Source: an uncultured Pseudomonadales bacterium (GTDB lineage Bacteria; Pseudomonadota; Gammaproteobacteria; Pseudomonadales; Cellvibrionaceae). Taken from it: DNA of 17,443 nt. The notes under the pieces are model-generated. The model was not told the origin of the DNA and did no database searches. It saw nothing but the letters and a program-made list of their open reading frames with translations. Position 1 is the stretch's first letter. Each line of letters opens with the position of its first letter. The position numbers and the translations under genes were made by a program. Location of the stretch: contig CALIUX010000052.1 of NCBI GenBank assembly GCA_938048505.1, positions 1 through 17,443 of the forward strand, written 5' to 3'. Positions 8,208-16,646 of the stretch are shown in pieces.

Positions 8208-8519
8208 ATGTTTTATGCTATAGCAAAAACTAATGAGCTGTGTGAGGGCTTTCGCCGAACACTTAAAGTGTCCGGTGTGTCGTTATTGGCTTTTTATCAT
8301 CAAGATACGCTTCATATTATAGAAGATCGTTGCCCACATATGGATATTCCGCTAGCGAATGCTTCGCTAGATAATACGCATATCCGTTGTAGAGCGCATG
8401 GTATTGGGTTTGATTTGACAACCGGCAAGGCCGAAGGGATGTGGGCTGAAACATTGGATTGCCTCAAACGCTACGAAGCGGTTTATCGTGAATATACCGT
8501 TGGTGTAGAGCTGTCTTGA
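8208..8519 (+). CDS. Small Rieske [2Fe-2S] ferredoxin-like protein
   Basis: This 103-residue single-domain protein carries the Rieske cluster signature C-P-H (Cys42, His44), a 16-residue spacer and C-R-A-H (Cys61, His64), which supply the two Cys and two His ligands of a [2Fe-2S] centre. There is no signal peptide or membrane anchor, so it should be cytoplasmic, similar to the stand-alone Rieske ferredoxins that serve oxygenases or reductases. I place the start at the ATG at 8208: GAGGAG at 8191-8196 lies 11 nt upstream, whereas the upstream in-frame GTG at 8196 overlaps that ribosome site. No oxygenase or reductase partner is nearby, and a 252-nt gap separates it from the following lipoprotein gene, so its redox partner is unknown. 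Confidence 0.85.
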   Translation: MFYAIAKTNELCEGFRRTLKVSGVSLLAFYHQDTLHIIEDRCPHMDIPLANASLDNTHIRCRAHGIGFDLTTGKAEGMWAETLDCLKRYEAVYREYTVGVELS

Positions 8520-8640
8520 GGCGCTGTAAGTAAGTGCTGACACTCAATAATAGACAGTATTGACATATGAGGGATTGATATTTGGTAGTCCTTTTGTCTT
8601 TGGGGTGATTTCATAAATGTTCATGCCTTCTCATTTTTGA

Positions 8641-8656
8641 TATTCGCATGCGAATA
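8641..8656. promoter_or_regulatory. Perfect 16-bp palindrome, operator-like, upstream of the diheme lipoprotein gene
   Basis: TATTCGCATGCGAATA is an exact palindrome 116 nt before the lipoprotein start at 8772. It lies between TTGATA (8637-8642) and TTTATT/TTATTA (8662-8668), a promoter-like pair with an unusually long 19-20 bp spacer. That arrangement recalls MerR-type activation sites, but no MerR-family gene is present here. A repressor operator is equally possible. Confidence 0.45.
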
Positions 8657-8771
8657 ACGCCTTTATTAATTATGAACGAAGTCTCAGTACTTACTTTCTC
8701 TCAATAATTTTGTTTGATATTTAGGTAGTATCTATTGGGTAAAACCAACCCAAATAGAGCGAGTTTGTCAG

Positions 8772-11700
8772 ATGTATGACTTGCACGCGCTACTTGTCAA
8801 ACTAGGTGTTCTTGTGAATATGCTCTCGCAGTTTCTTTTGCCTCTCCAATACTCTACAAAGCGCTTTGCTAGGTGCTCTGTTAGATCTGTTGTCTTTTTA
8901 CTCTCTTTTGCCATCTTGACCGGTTGTGTTGCAGGCCCAGATGAAGATTCGAATGCGAGTGATAGTGCTCAGCCTCAGCCGAGTAGCCAGGCAGAGCAAA
9001 GCAGTAGTTTGGCAGCTGTCTCAAGCGAGCTAAATGTTGTTCAGTCAAGCAGCGTGATTCAGGTTAATACGAGTGCTTCAAATAGTTCGGTAGCACAAAC
9101 CAGCAGTGCTCCACAGGTAGCATCGGATGCGATTGAGCGAGGCAAAGTAGCGTATGTTGAGCAATGCCTTGATTGTCATGGCGCAAAAGGAGAAGGTGGT
9201 TTTGGCGGTCCTGTTAATGGTGATTGCAAGTTTACTAACTGCCAAGACCTGACGGTTTTAACTGAATATATTGAAACGGATATGCCTTGGAAGGGTGGCG
9301 AAAGATGCACTGATCAAGGTGAACAAACCTGCGCAACAGATGTTGCACTCTATATGCATGATCAAATTGTAGCGTTTGTTGATTTCACACAAGATAACGA
9401 CAACGACGGCCTCATCGATTCAAACGATGCTTGCCCTAATACGGCTGCTGATGCCATCAAATCTATTGATTCAAAGGGTTGTGCACAAATTAATCCGCTG
9501 AGCGAGGGCGGCTCGGTAATTGCCGTGAATGTAGGCGGTCCTGAATATGTGGCAGCAGATGGCACCCAATTTGATGCTGATTTTGGTGGTACGGGTGGCA
9601 GTACTGGCGGAGGGCAAGATGTTAAAGCTATTGGGTCAACTGAAGATGATACGCTTTATTCGACAGAGCGTTATGCGGCTGACGGCATGCGCTTTCAGTA
9701 TCGTTTAGCCGTGCCCAATGGGGCTTACCAAGCCATATTGCACTTTGTAGAAGTTGTCCATGATGAAGCCGGTAAGCGAATTTTTGATGTTCAGATCGAG
9801 GGGCAGACACTTCTTGAAGACATTGACCCTGTTGCCCAAGCTGGTGACGGGTTAACGGCTTTAACCTTAACCAGTCCGGCTTTTGATGTGACCGATGGCA
9901 CAGCAGATTTTGACTTTGTTTCAAAAACTTTTAATGCACAAGTATCTGCTATTCAGCTTGTTTCACTTTCGTCAAACGATGGTGATGATGATGGCGTTGC
10001 TGATGAGCAAGATGCCTGTCCTGGTTCTAGCCCCTCTCAGTCAATCAATGCAAGCGGTTGTACACTTGCTCAGCTAGACACTGATAACGATGGTCTGACA
10101 GATGATCTTGATACTCTATGCCCCAATACTGCCCCAGACGATTCAGTGGACAGTGCGGGTGAATTTGCGGGTTGCTCGTCAGAACAAAAGATTGCCGATA
10201 CAGACAGTGATGGTGTAAAAGATTTGCAAGACCGGTGCGAAGGCTCCTCCGCTGGTGAAGAAGTTGATGCCTTTGGGTGTACGCTATTAGGTACGCTGGG
10301 TATGCCAGAAAGCTTTAGTGGTAGACGTTTTGTTAATGGCATTCAATTCTCATGGCGTGCTTATGCGAGCCCTGTTGATTATTGGATCATTCAGCGCTGG
10401 GATGACAAACTGAGCCAATGGCAAACGTTAGCTAAGGTAGAGGGCGACGTCACGAGTTACCAAGCACGTGAAACTTCGGCAACGGGTCATTTTCAATTGT
10501 ATTCAGTCACAGACGATGTTGCTTCGTTCCCTGCACAGTTCTTTGCTGGGCGTCATGACGTTACTATTGCTTCAAGAAATTATGGCGGTAAAGCCGATAA
10601 TGGCTTTTTTGAGTACACCGAAATCACTGGCGACTTTGATGCTCGCGTTGTGATTGATATCCCCGATGCTGGGACGTTGTGGCGTTGGGAGCGTAGCGGC
10701 TTAATGGCACGAGAAAGCCTTGAGCCAGGTTCTCGCCATATTGGTGTCTGGGTTCCAGCAGGAATTGCACCAACCGGCACCAAAAGAACCAAAACCGATG
10801 AAGAGTCTGAAAACTACATTGGTGATAAATTTGGTACGATTTCTTTTCCAAAAGAAATTCGCTTGGTCCGTAAAGATAACACCTTTACGTGGTCTGAGTT
10901 TAGAGATAACGCCTGGCGAAAAATTCATAGCGATGATTTTGCCTTACCTGCAAAGCTTTTTGTTGGTTTGCCAGCAGGCAGTAAGCAGCGCATCACTATC
11001 TCTTATGACGGTTTCCAGGTGAATGGTCAGTTTATGCAGTCTTTAGAGGCTGCCAAGTTTGGAGTGGTGAATCAGGCAGATGTTTTAAATTACTCAGACG
11101 TCCCCTTTGATGACAGCATTGCCTCGCTTAGACCAAGCATTAATACGTCACGTTTTGTTCATATCACCCGCAATGAATATCAGAATTTTGTGCAGTCGAT
11201 TTTCCCAGGCGAAACGTTTAATTTTGATTTATCTTCAGATGACTCTACTTCGGGATATGCTGTAGGCAGTAATATCTCGCAGATTAGCGTAGAGCGTTAT
11301 CAGGTGGCTGCGCAGGTATTGGCTGAGCAAATGGCGGCTAAGCTGATCGCGAATTCAGCCTGTGATTTTGATGAAAGTGTAGCTTGTTTACGCGATTTCA
11401 TTAAAGACTATGGTCAACAGTTTTTCCGCAGGCCTCTTCGACAAACACAAATTGATGACTTTATTACCATTTATTCTGATGTGACGGGTCGTTTTGGTAA
11501 GGAAGACGGTGTTAAAGCAATCATTGAAGGTTTAGCTCAATCACCTCAGTTCCTATATAAATTCGAGTTGATGCCTGATGAAATGGATGCGGGTGTAACG
11601 GTCCCAGTCACAGGTTATGAAATGGCGACTCGCTTGGCTGCGGCATTGTGGTCATCAACACCAGATGAAGCTTTATTATCAGCTGCAAAGCAGGGCAGAT

Positions 11701-12641
11701 TGGTTACACCTGCACAAGTGAAATCGCAAGCTGAGCGAATGGTTAAAGATAGTAAAGCGCGTCAAGGGTTTAAGCAGTTTTATAGCCAGTGGTTATCCCT
11801 TAATGGCATTTCTAAGGTTGCTAAAGATTCAACAGCGTTCCCTGGATACAATCAAGATGTTGCTACGACATTAGAAGAAGCGGCCCATTCGTTTGTTGAG
11901 CATGTTGTTTTTTCTGATGACGTTACGCCCACGCTTGAAAATCTATTAACGGCACCGCTCGTGGCGACGAGTAGCGCACTGGACTTTATAACCGGCACGG
12001 GCCAAACGCAGAATGATCAAATAGAAGTTATTGATAGCCCTAAAGGGCGTTCAGGCTTACTCGGCCAACCAGGTTTACTCTCCATGTTAGCGCATGATCG
12101 TTATACATCGATTGTTTTACGAGGTGTTTATATCAATGAGCGCATACTGTGTGAGCACTTCCCCCAGCCGCCTGCAGGTATCCCGGATATTGAGAGTATT
12201 GCTGACGTTGATGCAGCTAGCAAAACGGCGCGTGAGCGATTGGATGAGCTTACGAGCCCTGCTAATTGTGATGGCTGCCACCGTTTAATCAACCCTGTGG
12301 GCGGAATTCTTGAAGGCTTTGATGCAATAGGCCGTCAGCGTGATAGCGATAATGGTCTATTAGTCGACACCTTTGCATCCATATTGACCACCGATGATGG
12401 CGAAGAGCAAGAGGCAGAAGGTTTAGTTGAGTTAAATAATCTTTTAGCCAGTATGAAGCGCGTTAAAGCCTGTGTGGCAGATCAATACCTCAATTATGCT
12501 GCAGGGCGCATACCTGGCGCGAGTGAGAAAAAATCAGTTGATGCACTATTGTCTTCATTGCTTGATTCAAATGGTGACCTGCGCCAAATGATGGTTGATA
12601 TGACACAAACAGACATGTTCCTGTACAAAAAGCGTCCGTAG
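8772..12641 (+). CDS. Diheme multidomain lipoprotein: cytochrome c, thrombospondin-3 repeats, malectin-like domain, DUF1587/1595/1592/1588/1585
   Basis: This is a 1289-residue exported protein. A lipobox L-T-G-C ends the signal peptide, with lipidated Cys52 followed by Val, which favours the outer membrane. Since that signal is long, the true start may be Met17 at 8820. In order: Ser/Gln-rich linker (about 57-116); class I cytochrome c domain with CLDCH (132-136) and probable axial Met171; a thrombospondin-3 calcium repeat (208-237); a malectin-like carbohydrate-binding domain (about 247-400); three more thrombospondin-3 repeats (402-503); a beta-sandwich region (about 510-755); then DUF1587 (about 793-857), DUF1595 (863-932), DUF1592 (946-1075), DUF1588 (1090-1191, with a second heme motif CDGCH, 1166-1170) and DUF1585 (about 1195-1287). 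These last families were first described in Rhodopirellula and their biochemistry is not established. Redox action on a surface glycan is my inference. Confidence 0.9.
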   Translation: MYDLHALLVKLGVLVNMLSQFLLPLQYSTKRFARCSVRSVVFLLSFAILTGCVAGPDEDSNASDSAQPQPSSQAEQSSSLAAVSSELNVVQSSSVIQVNTSASNSSVAQTSSAPQVASDAIERGKVAYVEQCLDCHGAKGEGGFGGPVNGDCKFTNCQDLTVLTEYIETDMPWKGGERCTDQGEQTCATDVALYMHDQIVAFVDFTQDNDNDGLIDSNDACPNTAADAIKSIDSKGCAQINPLSEGGSVIAVNVGGPEYVAADGTQFDADFGGTGGSTGGGQDVKAIGSTEDDTLYSTERYAADGMRFQYRLAVPNGAYQAILHFVEVVHDEAGKRIFDVQIEGQTLLEDIDPVAQAGDGLTALTLTSPAFDVTDGTADFDFVSKTFNAQVSAIQLVSLSSNDGDDDGVADEQDACPGSSPSQSINASGCTLAQLDTDNDGLTDDLDTLCPNTAPDDSVDSAGEFAGCSSEQKIADTDSDGVKDLQDRCEGSSAGEEVDAFGCTLLGTLGMPESFSGRRFVNGIQFSWRAYASPVDYWIIQRWDDKLSQWQTLAKVEGDVTSYQARETSATGHFQLYSVTDDVASFPAQFFAGRHDVTIASRNYGGKADNGFFEYTEITGDFDARVVIDIPDAGTLWRWERSGLMARESLEPGSRHIGVWVPAGIAPTGTKRTKTDEESENYIGDKFGTISFPKEIRLVRKDNTFTWSEFRDNAWRKIHSDDFALPAKLFVGLPAGSKQRITISYDGFQVNGQFMQSLEAAKFGVVNQADVLNYSDVPFDDSIASLRPSINTSRFVHITRNEYQNFVQSIFPGETFNFDLSSDDSTSGYAVGSNISQISVERYQVAAQVLAEQMAAKLIANSACDFDESVACLRDFIKDYGQQFFRRPLRQTQIDDFITIYSDVTGRFGKEDGVKAIIEGLAQSPQFLYKFELMPDEMDAGVTVPVTGYEMATRLAAALWSSTPDEALLSAAKQGRLVTPAQVKSQAERMVKDSKARQGFKQFYSQWLSLNGISKVAKDSTAFPGYNQDVATTLEEAAHSFVEHVVFSDDVTPTLENLLTAPLVATSSALDFITGTGQTQNDQIEVIDSPKGRSGLLGQPGLLSMLAHDRYTSIVLRGVYINERILCEHFPQPPAGIPDIESIADVDAASKTARERLDELTSPANCDGCHRLINPVGGILEGFDAIGRQRDSDNGLLVDTFASILTTDDGEEQEAEGLVELNNLLASMKRVKACVADQYLNYAAGRIPGASEKKSVDALLSSLLDSNGDLRQMMVDMTQTDMFLYKKRP

Positions 12642-12810
12642 TGCGGAATACATAAAACTATCGATAATATTTTAGATTTTAATATCTGGTTTATGTAATC
12701 AACATAGAGTTAAAAATTGAACAGTATTGCAGCAAAAGCGCTGTAATCAAAAGCGTAAAACGCCTGTCTTGAGGCCAATGACGCGTATGAAAAAGATGAA
12801 GGTAGCTGTG

Positions 12811-14163
12811 ATGAAGAGCGTTCTGATGAAAAATGTCGAAATGAAAAACGTTCGCCGAAGGGCTTTTTTACGCAACATTGTAACGGGTACTGCATCGTTA
12901 CCTTTTTTGTTGAATTTGCCCAGTTTGGGCGCGCAAGAAGCGCCCAAAAAGCGCTTGATCACCACTTATTCGCCGAATGGCACAACGCCTAGTGAATACT
13001 TCCCCAGTGGCTCTGAGAGTAACTTTCAATTTAAACGTATATTGGCGCCGCTCGATAACTTTAAGCAGGATATGTTGGTTTTCAAAGGCGTTAATATAGT
13101 TCGTAAGGGGTTAGGGGGCGAGCACCCCATGGGAACAGGCCAGCTCTGGACGGCATCAGAATTACTGCCCGCTGCGGATAATTCCGATGGTGTAGGCGAT
13201 GTTGGCTGGGCGTCGGGTCAGTCGATTGATCAAGCGGTTGCGCAAAAAGTAGGTAATGAAACCCCTTATCGCTCTTTGGAATACGCGATTGCTGCAACCA
13301 ATACAAGTGAAGTGCGTACGCGTGTTATTTACAAAGGCAGCGGAGACTACATCGAGCCAGAGCAAAGTCCCTTTGCAGCATTTGAGCGTTTGTTTGGTGC
13401 AAACAGTGCTTTTGCTGGCGATGCAGCTTCTCAGCGTAATGCTCGCGCAGCAAGTGTATTGGATAAGGTCACGGATGATTTTAATTTTGCAAAACGTTAT
13501 TTGTCCGCTCAAGATCGAGTTTTACTTGAAGCCCATACAGAGTATGTGCGCGATATTGAAAAACGTTTGCAAGTTGTTGGCACCCAAAGCTGCGACCTAC
13601 CTAACTTAGGCCCCCGTATTGACCCACAAGTGTTCGGGAACATTCCAGAGGTCTTCCGGTTATTTTCAGACCTATTGGTCTCAGCTTTTTCGTGTGGCCA
13701 AACACATGTTGGATCATTGCAGTGGACGCGCTCAGGCGGGCAGTCCTACCCCTTTTTGAATGTGAATGCTCATCATAATGCGGCTCATGAACCTTACGGC
13801 ACACCCGGAAATGAAGAGTGTATTGTTGTGAATACATGGTTTTCGGAGCAGTTAGCTTATCTACTACAAAGTTTAAAAGACATGCCTGACCCTTCAGGTG
13901 ATGGCACGCTTTTGGATCATACTTTGGTTGTGTCAGGCAATGAGTTGGGCGAGGGTAATAATCATAGCCATAACAATATTCCTTTTGTCATGGCAGGTAA
14001 TTTAGGTGGCCATTTCAAAATGGGCCGCTACCTTGATTACAGCGGTGAAGGCAATAAAGGTTATTCTCATTCACGTTTATTGGTCTCTGTTCAGCAGGCA
14101 TTTGGCATCGAAAGTGATTCCTTTGGGGATTATAGCCAAGGGCCTTTGCCACGCTTGACTTAA
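12811..14163 (+). CDS. DUF1552 (HXXSHH family) protein with Tat signal peptide
   Basis: This gene encodes the usual partner of DUF1592-type proteins and follows the diheme lipoprotein on the same strand after about 170 nt, so they probably form an operon. The N-terminus has a twin-arginine motif RRRAFLRN followed by a hydrophobic stretch and an Ala-Gln-Glu-Ala end, implying folded export by Tat, often linked to cofactor or metal loading. The mature body has GEHPMGTGQLWT, a motif H-H-N-A-A-H-E and a later N-N-H-S-H-N-N, which place His residues at what is presumably a metal site. Several in-frame starts exist: TTG 12727, ATG 12778, 12811, 12826 and 12841. I prefer 12811 because GAAGG lies 8 nt upstream. 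From there the protein is 450 residues. The reaction is unknown; resemblance to DUF1501/alkaline-phosphatase-like periplasmic proteins is possible but not shown here. Confidence 0.87.
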   Translation: MKSVLMKNVEMKNVRRRAFLRNIVTGTASLPFLLNLPSLGAQEAPKKRLITTYSPNGTTPSEYFPSGSESNFQFKRILAPLDNFKQDMLVFKGVNIVRKGLGGEHPMGTGQLWTASELLPAADNSDGVGDVGWASGQSIDQAVAQKVGNETPYRSLEYAIAATNTSEVRTRVIYKGSGDYIEPEQSPFAAFERLFGANSAFAGDAASQRNARAASVLDKVTDDFNFAKRYLSAQDRVLLEAHTEYVRDIEKRLQVVGTQSCDLPNLGPRIDPQVFGNIPEVFRLFSDLLVSAFSCGQTHVGSLQWTRSGGQSYPFLNVNAHHNAAHEPYGTPGNEECIVVNTWFSEQLAYLLQSLKDMPDPSGDGTLLDHTLVVSGNELGEGNNHSHNNIPFVMAGNLGGHFKMGRYLDYSGEGNKGYSHSRLLVSVQQAFGIESDSFGDYSQGPLPRLT

Positions 14164-14168
14164 ATCTT

Positions 14169-14182
14169 AAGGCTTAAGCCTT
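14169..14182. repeat. 14-bp perfect palindrome just after the DUF1552 stop
   Basis: AAGGCTTAAGCCTT begins 6 nt past the DUF1552 stop codon. As RNA it would fold only a short hairpin with almost no loop, so it is a weak 3'-end signal at best. Confidence 0.4.
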
Positions 14183-14307
14183 CTTATGTTCAGTAGCCTG
14201 CTACGGTTTTTGGGCGTGCTTAAACATTACTCACGTAAATTTAATGATTCATCACATAGTTTACTGTGCTTGTTGTTAATGTTAATTAAGTAATGTGACT
14301 GTAAGCG

Positions 14308-14341
14308 TGATGGTTCCTTTTGCCAAGGAGAGGAACCATCA
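14308..14341. terminator. Hairpin between convergent genes, possible bidirectional terminator
   Basis: Arms 14308-14318 and 14331-14341 are exact 11-bp complements around a 12-nt loop. The hairpin lies between the ends of the DUF1552 gene (plus) and nhaC (minus), where a shared terminator is expected. Neither side carries a clear T-run, so efficiency is doubtful. Confidence 0.5.
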
Positions 14342-14375
14342 ATGCTCTAGCAATTTGATATCTTTGCAGTTTGAA

Positions 14376-15905
14376 TTAATCCGTTATTTTGTTATTTTCT
14401 GCGTCGAAAGGTAATTGCTTAAAAGCAAAGAAGCCGTAAACTATTGCTAGCATCGGGCAAATTAGATTAAAAAATGCAAAGGGCGCATACCCACCAATTC
14501 CATCCGTAAAGTCCCAGACAGCTACGCCTAATGTCGCACTCATATAAGCACCGCAAGTATTCCAAGGGATGAGTGCAGATGATAGTGTTGCAGAGTCTTC
14601 TAATGTTCTTGAAAGATTAGAGCCATCTAGCCCTTGTTTCTCAAAGGCTTCACGAAACATGCGCCCAGGTATGATAATGGCCATGTATTGATCAGCTGCT
14701 GTCGCATTCATTCCTATACATGTTAATACTGTTGTTGTTATAAGGCGGCCTGATGATTTCGCACCAGACATAGCTGAAGTTACAAGCCTCTTCAAAAAGC
14801 CTGCTCGCTCCATAATACCGCCAAAAGCCACTGCTGACATAATAAGCCATACCGTATTTAGCATGCTGCTCATCCCGCCTTTTGATAACAAGTCTGCAAT
14901 GCTTTCATTATCCGATGGCGAACTATACCCATCAAACATACTTATCCAAATACCTTTTAACTGATTTGCCCAACCAGAGCCCTCGGAGAGGTTGTTGATT
15001 GCTTGAGGTTGATAAAAAAAAGCGATGACTCCCCCTGTCGCTGCGCCTAACAATAATGCAGGGTAAGCAGGAATTTTTCGCCAAGCCATAAATAATAAAA
15101 GAAAGAGCGGTAACAATGTCACCCATGAAAGAGTGAATTCGCTTTTAAGTGCGGTGAGTAATGCTTCGATATCAGAATTTGATACTTCACTAGTTGTTTC
15201 AGCTAGGCCTAAAATAGAAAACAAAATTATTGCCATAATGAAGGCTGGGGCAGTAGTCCATACCATATGACGGATATGTTTAAAAATATCCTGTGATACG
15301 ACCGCTGCTGCAAGGTTTGTTGTATCTGACAAAGGTGACATTTTATCGCCAAAGTAAGCACCAGATATGATGGCTCCAGCCGATATGTAAAGTGATAAAT
15401 CAAGTGCTGAGGCAATGCCTATGAGTGCAATGCCTAATGTTCCAGCTGTTGTCCAGCTTGACCCTATGCTTAACCCAACAATTGCACAAATTAAACAGCA
15501 GGCCGCATAAAACCAATCAGGTGATAGTATCTGGATTCCATAATAAATCATTGACGGTACTGTACCTGCTAAAATCCACGTGCCGATTAATGCGCCAACA
15601 GCAAACAAAATGAAAATTGCGCTTAGAGCAAGATTGACTCCGTGAAACATTCCTTTTTCAATTTGCTCATAAGTTAATCCATTTTTCATACCAATGATTG
15701 CAGCAATACCAGCACATATGAGTAATGCGATTTGGTTCGGCCCATACGATGAGTCTTCGCCAAAAATGTAAACAGACAAGCTTAATAGTATGATTAAGCT
15801 TGCAAGTGGTAATAGTGCATCCAATAAACTTGCTGGGCTTAGAGAATTAGAAGTAATGGGTTGGCGGTCGCTCACTAGCATCTCCGGTATTATCTGTGGT
15901 TGCAT
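14376..15905 (-). CDS. nhaC: NhaC-family Na+/H+ antiporter
   Basis: This is a 509-residue inner-membrane protein with about eleven hydrophobic spans. Family blocks are clear: GSSWTTAGTLG (148-158) and the conserved SGAYFGDKMSPLSDTTNLA segment (181-199), both in the ion-translocation core. NhaC proteins exchange external protons for internal sodium; some relatives (for example MleN) instead exchange organic acids, and a few carry amino acids, so the exact substrate is open. Start choice is uncertain: the ATG at 15905 has no clear Shine-Dalgarno, while CCGGAG lies 6 nt before an in-frame GTG at 15875 (residue 11). Either way the N-terminus before the first span is short and polar. It diverges from the TonB-dependent receptor across a 741-nt spacer, which could reflect shared regulation. 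No neighbouring sodium pump is seen. Confidence 0.9.
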   Translation of the reverse strand: MQPQIIPEMLVSDRQPITSNSLSPASLLDALLPLASLIILLSLSVYIFGEDSSYGPNQIALLICAGIAAIIGMKNGLTYEQIEKGMFHGVNLALSAIFILFAVGALIGTWILAGTVPSMIYYGIQILSPDWFYAACCLICAIVGLSIGSSWTTAGTLGIALIGIASALDLSLYISAGAIISGAYFGDKMSPLSDTTNLAAAVVSQDIFKHIRHMVWTTAPAFIMAIILFSILGLAETTSEVSNSDIEALLTALKSEFTLSWVTLLPLFLLLFMAWRKIPAYPALLLGAATGGVIAFFYQPQAINNLSEGSGWANQLKGIWISMFDGYSSPSDNESIADLLSKGGMSSMLNTVWLIMSAVAFGGIMERAGFLKRLVTSAMSGAKSSGRLITTTVLTCIGMNATAADQYMAIIIPGRMFREAFEKQGLDGSNLSRTLEDSATLSSALIPWNTCGAYMSATLGVAVWDFTDGIGGYAPFAFFNLICPMLAIVYGFFAFKQLPFDAENNKITD

Positions 15906-16646
15906 TGAAAGGCTGGAATGGCCTTTTGGATTTAATGAAATTATGCGTAAGGCAGAAAGATTTGAGTGGTTGCAATCCTCTTTGTAAATTATTTATATCG
16001 TCAAGAGATAGTTTGGAATGATTTTTTTCGTATAAGTCTAAAGTATTAAAATTAATACCTATGTTTACTTTATTTCTGATAGTGATGACGGTGTTGAATG
16101 AACAGACTCACTAATATTATCGATAGACTGACTTTTATACCGCTTTCTATGTTTCAAACTAACATAGTATAAGGCGAAAAATGTGCCATGATTTTTTATT
16201 TGATATTCATACTAGTAGTAGCTGCTAACTATGCGGGTTAATTTTTTGAGATTGTTATTGTTAGTGTGAAATAGCTTTTTCGACACTTTTCATGATGGTG
16301 TAAGTTACGAATCATATAGTTTTTTGCTAATGAGTATCGTTTTACATGCAACAAAAAAGACCTTTTCAAAAAAGATTGCACTATTTTTACACTCTAGCTA
16401 TGACTGTATTAATTATATTGTTATGTTGTCGATATTCTGAATGTGCGCATCTTTTTAAAAAATATATTTTTGTCACATTTTTTAAAAATACTTGATATTT
16501 ATTTGAGGTTTTTTCTTTTTCGTTAAATGAAATGAGTGATTCTTTAAGTTTTTTATTTGTGGCATCAAAAATGTATGGCTGCCATGCATTCACACTGTGA
16601 ATTAATAGATACGGCCTTTCATTTTCAAGACGTTGGATTCGCCCTC
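15906..16646. other. Long AT-rich divergent spacer between nhaC and the TonB receptor gene
   Basis: This 741-nt stretch has no convincing gene. It is markedly A/T-rich, especially 16370-16560. It contains an inverted repeat GTATTAA/TTAATAC (16045-16060), a compound hairpin (16135-16172), and a possible minus-strand -10 box CATAAT for nhaC (15940-15945). The length is more than two promoters need, so a small RNA or a decayed gene is possible, but I see no positive sign of either. Confidence 0.6.
16135..16172. repeat. Compound inverted repeat in the nhaC/TonB receptor spacer
   Basis: An inner stem CTATGTT/AACATAG (16147-16153 and 16161-16167, 7-nt loop) is flanked by an outer stem TTATA/TATAA (16135-16139 and 16168-16172), with a 7-nt bulge on the left only. 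It could be a regulator site or part of an RNA leader; no poly-T follows directly. Confidence 0.45.

Noticed and set aside
10070..10928. Minus-strand open frames opposite the diheme lipoprotein gene
   Set aside because: They overlap a long gene with clear domains and show no motif or start signal; they are antisense shadows.
8208..12641. Rieske protein as the direct electron partner of the diheme lipoprotein
   Set aside because: The Rieske protein has no export signal while the lipoprotein lies outside the inner membrane; a 252-nt gap with its own promoter-like site also argues against an operon.
16387..16593. Minus-strand open frame of 68 codons in the spacer before the TonB receptor
   Set aside because: No ribosome site, no recognisable domain, Lys/Asn/Ile-rich composition as expected by chance in very A/T-rich DNA.
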